Assembly: GCF_043641665.1 (NCBI RefSeq)
Contig: NC_092186.1
Location: forward strand, 24,553,001 to 24,617,000
Length of the DNA stretch: 64,000 nucleotides
Origin: Enoplosus armatus
Taxonomy: Eukaryota; Chordata; Actinopteri; Centrarchiformes; Enoplosidae
Direction: 5' to 3'
The notes under the pieces: model-generated
The model's input: only the letters and a program-made list of their open reading frames with translations
The model's database searches: none
What the model was told of the DNA's origin: nothing
Part shown: one piece after another, positions 58,235 to 64,000 of the stretch
Layout: every line of letters starts with the position of its first letter
Numbering within the stretch: position 1 is the stretch's first letter
Program-made: the position numbers and the translations under genes

Positions 58235-59525
58235 GTCCTCATACCCAAACGACAGAACAGGCTGTTTGCCAGTGACTCCTAAAACTACACGTATGACTGT
58301 GGGAGAGTACCAGATCAGACCTTTGTTGCCATGTTAACAATAATGAACACGTGTCTAACGTTGTTAAAAAAATTAAAAAAAAAGTTTGGTGAGGTTTAGG
58401 TACCAAAACTAGTCGGCTAGGTTTCGAAAAATATCATGGTTTGAGTTAGAATAAGTGTGTCAGTTATGTTATGTTACGTATGTACGCTTCAAAGAGGCAC
58501 ACCTATACAATTTAATGCAATCCAACACTTCTGCCACAAAATCTACCTTCAGGAAGATTGTAATCTTCCATGCAACTACATGTTTATTATTGAGGTCGTA
58601 GTTAGTGATGTTGCCCCTTTTGAACTGATAAAAGTAATTATCAGATATATATATATATATATATATGTTTGAATTCTTTAGATACATCAAAAAGAGATCT
58701 CCATGGAGCCCTTGGACATATGCCCGAGGCAGAGATGCTAGTGGATAAACAGCCAAGTGTAGCAATTACTATTCAAAAAATAACACAGCTCCTTTTCTGG
58801 CATCAATTCGTATTTCCTGACACACGGGGAACCAACCAGATCGGTTTCACAATGCATACACCTTCACCCTTCGCCAGCTACAGCGTTTGAGTTAATTATT
58901 GATCCGGTAGCGGCTCTGTGGGGAGGTCTGGGAGGCCCGGAGAGTCGTCTCCCCCCCCCCCCCCCGCGCAGATGCCGGTTCAGGTGCAGCTCCTGATGGC
59001 CATGCTCCAGAAACACTGCGCTGCCCTCTGGTCCACTTCCACCTGGAAGCATCTGTCTGGCTGAAGTCCTACTCCAAACGGAAAAGCCCAGTCGAGCGGA
59101 CACGGAGCCAGTGATCCACGATTCATTCAACATCGACCGGTTTCTATGTCAGCGGAGAGATAACGTAGTTTACTGAGTTTTCCTTTTGAATTTCTATTTT
59201 CTTCACTAGACGTTTTATTTTTCCAGTAATGGAGCTGGCTGTGACTTCTGTCCAACTGTGATCTCACTTAAGGAACTTTAAGAAGCTGTTAAATCAGTGT
59301 TTTATTTATTTTGATATACACTATATATAGGTTTATATGTGTTGTATCTGCTGTCAGTGTGTTAGTATCTGATTTGCTTGCACAATACAAAATTGGCTGT
59401 GAAATAAAAAAAAATTAAAAATAAGAATGCTGTCATATTTTATATAAAAGATAAAAAAAAAACACAGGATGTTTACAGTGGGCAGTACACATTTATTAGG
59501 TATTGGTCCGTATATTATGGCTTTT
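58235..59525. other. Non-coding stretch, no supported gene
   Basis: A TA microsatellite (58644-58667) and C15 (58951-58965) lie here. The 58864-59133 minus frame is GC-rich and unrecognised. A-rich runs occur near 59407-59462. Confidence 0.45.
58644..58667. repeat. (AT)n microsatellite
   Basis: About twelve AT units. Confidence 0.96.
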
Positions 59526-59529
59526 TAAC

Positions 59530-59770
59530 CGTGCAAGTGGCGTAGCTCCAGAGATGGCCATGTCGGTCTGGTGTCCGTCACTCCAGACCGAAATAACAGC
59601 TGATGGATTGTCATGAATTGTTTGTGCAGGCATTCATGTTCACATCAGGACGAATTGTCCACGATCCCGTGATCCCTTAACTTTTACTTACGACCGAACA
59701 TCCGCAAAACTAATGGCGGTCCCTTCAGCCTCGTGGCGCCGCCAGCATGGCTGTACAAGGCTTTTCAGTT
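59530..59770 (+). repeat. Dispersed repeat family A, copy 4
   Basis: The modules include 'GATGGATTGTCATGAATTG', 'GATCCCTTAACTTTTACTTA', 'CGCAAAACTAATGGCGGTCC', 'CAGCCTC' and 'CAGCATGGCTGTACAAGG'. It is diverged and shortened. Confidence 0.7.
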
Positions 59771-59774
59771 ATCC

Positions 59775-61488
59775 GTCTCATGTGTGTCTGACAGAACAGA
59801 TACTCTAATTTGAATCAATCCGGCTGTCTACGTAGACCATGTAATGGTGGATTTTTCCAGTCTGTTTTCGTCCATTTATACGTGTAACTACATTGTTTGT
59901 GCAGTGGGTTCTGAGCGATGCTGAAACTACACTCAGCACTGTCCCTGAACGCACCCTGTGTAGACGCAGACTGCTGCCGCCGCTGCTGCTGCTGCTCTGG
60001 TTACGCCGCCAGTCTCGTTAAACTTCCTACCCTTCCCCCACTCCTGTCCAGGTGTTTTACCGATATAATTTAGACAAGTGCTGGACTGATAAGTCGATTC
60101 AAGTCATTCGTCAAGCAAAAATGCCAAAACCTCCGCTGCTTCTAAAAAAATGGTCGTTGTCTGACATTTTATTGACTAGAATCGCGGAGCCAATTTAAAG
60201 TGAACGTTATCAATGAAAATAAGTGTCAGCTGCAGCTAGTTTGTTCCTGTGAATGTCAACTGTTTCCCGATATATAGTCTGACAAAGGACCGAAACGTAG
60301 CTTTGAATAGATTTGTTGTGTTGTCGCAGAAGAGAGCTTGACTTTCATGTCTTCTGGTTCTTGTCCGTCCTCTGACACCCCCGTCTGCCTCACACAGAGA
60401 GCGTTGATGTCTGCAAAGCAAACACTGTACTGTGGCTTTGCACTGGCACCGCGAGGAGTTGACAGCGGAGAAGAAGTGACGTGGTCAACAGCTGAGACTC
60501 TTGAGGCACTTTTTGGCAACATTTTTTTTTTTTTTGCCAGTGTATGAATTCTAATACCATCATTCGTCATTTTTTCTCCGCGAGTATTCAGCAACATCTT
60601 TGTCCAAGAAGTGATATATCATTTAAAAGATAAAAGCCGACGTCTCTGGAGTCTGTTTAGATGCCCTGAGGTAAGTTAAGTTTCACTTCGTGGTTGTTCG
60701 TCTTTGTTGGATTGATTAAAAAAAAAAGAAGAAAAAAAGTCATGAATATTGTCTTTTAAAGAAAACGAGGAAGCAAAGAAGCCGTCACAGCGCTGATATT
60801 CACTGTCACCTTCACTGTAGCGCGACTTTACTCACTTGATGCAGTGCTCTTTGTTTGTCGTCAAGCCAGACAGATCGTGTTTATTTCATTCAGTCTCATT
60901 AGGGCGCATTCTTACACAAACACTGCGTGTCTGAAAAACACTTGCCATTCGTCTTGTCACTTTCGAGCACTTTGTGAGCTTCGGCTAGACTTTCTGCTCA
61001 CAGAGAAAACCAAACGCAATGAACAATGATAACTGCTTTGTGTCGGCACAGTGGCAAAAAGGTACTAACCTTTGTTTTCAGATTTTCATTATTCACATCT
61101 CCGTCACTGGTGTGGTGGATGAGGGGTTTGGCCATCATACCAACAAATCAACCAACAAAGCTTTTGTTTGTGATGATGAATCATATCAAATTGAACACCA
61201 TCCATTTACAATATTTTCGAGACGTTTGTTCTCAAATCCATAAAACTTTCAAGGCTTTGCAGAAGCACATCAGCGTATACAAAAACCACTGCTCAACTCA
61301 CTTCAGCGCATCTCCGTTTATGCCCGCCGACAGCGTGCTTCCTATGTTGTCGTCCTTAAATGCTTTGTGTGTTTCAGCAGCAAGGAAAAATCAATTTAGA
61401 GAGCATCCCTTCTTTCCACACGGAAGGAGTAGAGTGCACTCCCCTGACATCTCAATGGTATGGCTCAATTGCTGAAGTGAATCAGTAG

Positions 61489-61535
<47 letters not shown>

Positions 61536-63298
61536 GTGTGTGTTTGATATAGCCATTTTCTTTTCTTTTAGCAATGCAAACTCTCTTTATGCTGAATGCA
61601 CACACGGAGAAACAACTAGTGTTTCCAAGCGTGGAGATGTATTTCAGCTCACATACTGTCCCTCTGATCTATCAGCTAATCTTCACACACAGTACATGAA
61701 TAGTTGTAGTGACAGAGTGAATCTAGAAAAAGTGGTTATTCAAAGTCCGCCCCCACCCCCCCACCCCCCCGCAGAATGTAGCTGGTCCATAAATTGCCTT
61801 CCAGAGGGATGAAATGTACAGTGGACCTCGCAACACCACACAAGACTGCTCACTCGTAGAATACAGCTCTGTGATTAATAACCCCGCAACTTCTAGCCTG
61901 TTTCCAAGTGCTTACCAGAACAAATATGCACTGCTCTCTCTTATTTATTTATTTACTTATTTATTTCAATTTCTCTTTTTACATACCTCAGGCATTTTGT
62001 TTGGCAAGCGCCACGAGGTGAGACCCATTAAACCCAGACCGCTACTGCATGTCCATTAGCCTGCTCCGTGCAGACATCACCATAAATCCAATGGCAAAGA
62101 GCTACACACGAGGCAACTTTGTGGCGCTTAAAAAAAAACAAACACAGCAACTCTGCGCCGGGGTGATCAGGGAGCAATGACCTGAAGCCCATCACAGTTT
62201 TTATGCTCACTCGTGGCCCCCCCAAATGCTAAGCGTTGTTAGATTTGATGAAGATGCTCTGATTAAAAAGCACATACTCTGAAGCGTTTCTTTGCCCCAA
62301 AAAATGGCTTGGTTTGTTTTAACCACTTTCTAGTATGTGCTGAGCAGCTTCTGGATAATATTTATGTTATTTCTGTGTTAATATTAATGATGACAGGGAT
62401 GCTAGTTGGGCGCCAATAGTGTATTCAGTACACTAGCAGTGGGCGACTGAACGAAATTCCGTACTAATCTGATACCAGGTTATTATTATCGTATGATTAA
62501 CTATTATACTATCATGTAGGGGAGAGTAATGCATCATGTTTAATGAGTTGAATTATTTTTTGTCGTGAGCCGAGGTGAAACCGGAACTTCCGAGTTCTGC
62601 TCCAGAAGTAAGTACGTCTCGTTCAAAATCCCATTGTGACTAAAGACCGAAAATGCAGACTCAAAAGTTGAAATGTCAACGGATTTCTGCAAAAAATCGG
62701 GATGTACTGACCGTTCAAATAGCTGCAAATGAAAAAAAACAAAAACATTTGACCCAGATGGGTCCATATAAATAAAATAGAGCAGGGGACCTGTCGTGCA
62801 ACAAAAGCCCCCGACAAAAAGGTGTTGCCAGTGGCACGCCATCATGTAATCACACTTAGCAATCAGGACACAGCGACTTGATTCTCTTCCACTACCCCGC
62901 CAGTTTCCTCTCCTGGGGAATGTTGTTGCTAGGGGCTGTCTGCTCGCAGATGACCAGAGCCTTTTTATGGCGGTCATCCTGCCAAACATGTGATCCTCCT
63001 CTGGTGTAAAAGGATCTCTGCTCAGAATAATGCGCCTGTGTTCTCGCCACAGAAACAATTCCGCCCACACAGTTCACTCCCCAGGAGCAAATACTCATTC
63101 TCAGACTCGGCGGAGACCCTAAAAATTGTGCCGGTTTCAAGGGGATTTTGGAGAAAAAGGAAAGGTGACTCCTATACTGAGTTACCAGATCATTAGTTGC
63201 ACCTGTACAACCTGCGCAATCCAGTACAGCGACACTGCAATGAATCAACCCTTTGTGAAGCACAACAGAGTTATTCATGAGATTCTGTGGTCATTTAT
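59775..63298. other. Long non-coding stretch, no supported gene
   Basis: It holds a GCT triplet run (about 59976-59994), a T run (60522-60536), a GT microsatellite (61491-61542) and a CCACCCCCCCA-type patch near 61754-61770. The 176-codon minus frame (62540-63070) has no recognised domain or signal. Confidence 0.45.
61491..61542. repeat. (GT)n microsatellite
   Basis: About 21 uninterrupted GT units, then GGGTGTGTGT. Confidence 0.98.
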
Positions 63299-63299
63299 T

Positions 63300-63600
63300 G
63301 TAGCCATGCTAGCAGCATAGCTCTAGGAATCCAGACTGAAATATCTCAACAACTATTGGATGGATTGCCATGAATATTTGAACAGAGAGCCGTGTTACCC
63401 TCAAGATGAGCTGTAACAAATATTGCGATCCCTTAACGTTTCGTTCAGTTTCCGTTTATCCGCAACTAGTGACCTCGGCTGTAGCCTGTGTTTGCTGCTA
63501 ATGAGCAAATGTTAGCCTGCTACCCGGCTAAACTAAGATGTGCACATGGTAAACACAATACCTGCCTCACAGAGCTTCTAGCATGGCTGAAGACCCCTTT
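63300..63600 (+). repeat. Dispersed repeat family A, copy 5
   Basis: The 29-base tract at 63337-63365 is identical to 5404-5432. It is followed by 'TGGATTGCCATGAATATTTG', 'GCGATCCCTTAACGTTTCG', 'GAGCAAATGTTAGCCTGCTA', 'GGTAAACACAATACCTGCC' and 'CTAGCATGGCTGAAGAC'. This is one of the fullest right halves of the family. Confidence 0.8.
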
Positions 63601-63604
63601 TACC

Positions 63605-64000
63605 CTGTGCTACTTTGGGCTGTGTGTGATGGAAGTTGACAATCATGGTGATCAGCGGTGGTCCTAGAATGCACACCGAGGGCCGATTTGGAGCTTCAGC
63701 CGTCACAAAATTTAGGATTAGATTTTCGAAATGTGACTTCTGGTAAAACCCTCATCTACAAACTGACCAATCAAAATACGATATGAAATGGTGGGACATT
63801 TTGTCAGAGCCCTTTTTTGAATAAAGTTTAGTGGAAGCCAACCGAAACCAAAATGGTGGAATCACTGCGGCCAGATTGATGGCCGGACAGTAAGAGGACA
63901 TTCTTAAAAGAGATGTTGCATATTTATGTTAAAAGTAGTGAGTAACAAAACCAGGATTTAAGTTGTTGGTTGCTGGTTTCAATGCGCAGTTTCACTGGTA
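63605..64000. other. Non-coding stretch to window end
   Basis: No gene, repeat or transposon was recognised. Confidence 0.5.

Noticed and set aside
62540..63070. 176-codon minus-strand open frame as a gene
   Set aside because: It has no recognisable domain, signal peptide or repeat, shares its DNA with frames on the other strand, and shows no transcript signals.
1..64000. tRNA or rRNA genes
   Set aside because: I looked for the conserved GGTTCRANNCC arm with a matching A-box and acceptor stem and found no convincing case. A dedicated covariance-model search could still find one.
1..64000. Defence, phage, toxin or biosynthetic gene clusters
   Set aside because: The sequence has no prokaryotic gene density, ribosome-binding sites or operons. 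All clear protein signals are eukaryotic transposons.

Overview
This window looks like nuclear DNA of a teleost fish, most likely a spiny-rayed (percomorph) fish. The evidence is composition, many dinucleotide microsatellites, Tc1/mariner and L2/CR1-type non-LTR transposons, and several dispersed repeats that I recognise from percomorph genomic sequence. There is no bacterial or phage gene organisation, no operon and no CRISPR array. I found no host protein-coding exon, tRNA or rRNA that I can defend. The window reads as a gene desert or the inside of a very large intron, filled with transposon remains, simple repeats and single-copy non-coding DNA.

The one convincing complete gene is the 343-residue transposase of an apparently intact Tc1-like element (36114-37361). 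It has near-identical inverted repeats, TA target duplications and a full DD34E triad. Dead elements are: a second, different Tc1-like transposase on the minus strand (about 20048-20600), which is frameshifted and has lost the region with the second catalytic Asp; a LINE 3' end (about 19400-19752) ending in a GAATT-type tail beside it; and a larger decayed LINE (about 44700-46476) with a deletion inside the reverse transcriptase, a foreign insertion, several frameshifts and a TTATC tail.

Three dispersed repeat families each occur four or five times. Family A (4 plus, 1 minus) is near 5.4, 8.2, 54.5, 59.6 and 63.4 kb. Family B is near 15.1, 16.8, 23.4 and 35.8 kb. Family C is near 4.6, 31.4, 38.6 and 58.1 kb. 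Copies of B and C often carry a long poly-C run at an equivalent place.

The most structured non-transposon feature is a 754-bp minisatellite (28896-29649). It has 18 monomers of 42 bp arranged as a four-monomer higher-order repeat (A-B-C-D), with lost and hybrid monomers toward its right end. Eleven G or C homopolymers of 14-24 bases are spread over the window. The remaining sequence contains a few blocks that look constrained (homeodomain-like ATTA sites, CRE octamers, CpG-rich patches). These are only candidates for conserved non-coding elements and need a cross-species alignment. I did not find a convincing previously undescribed biological system.
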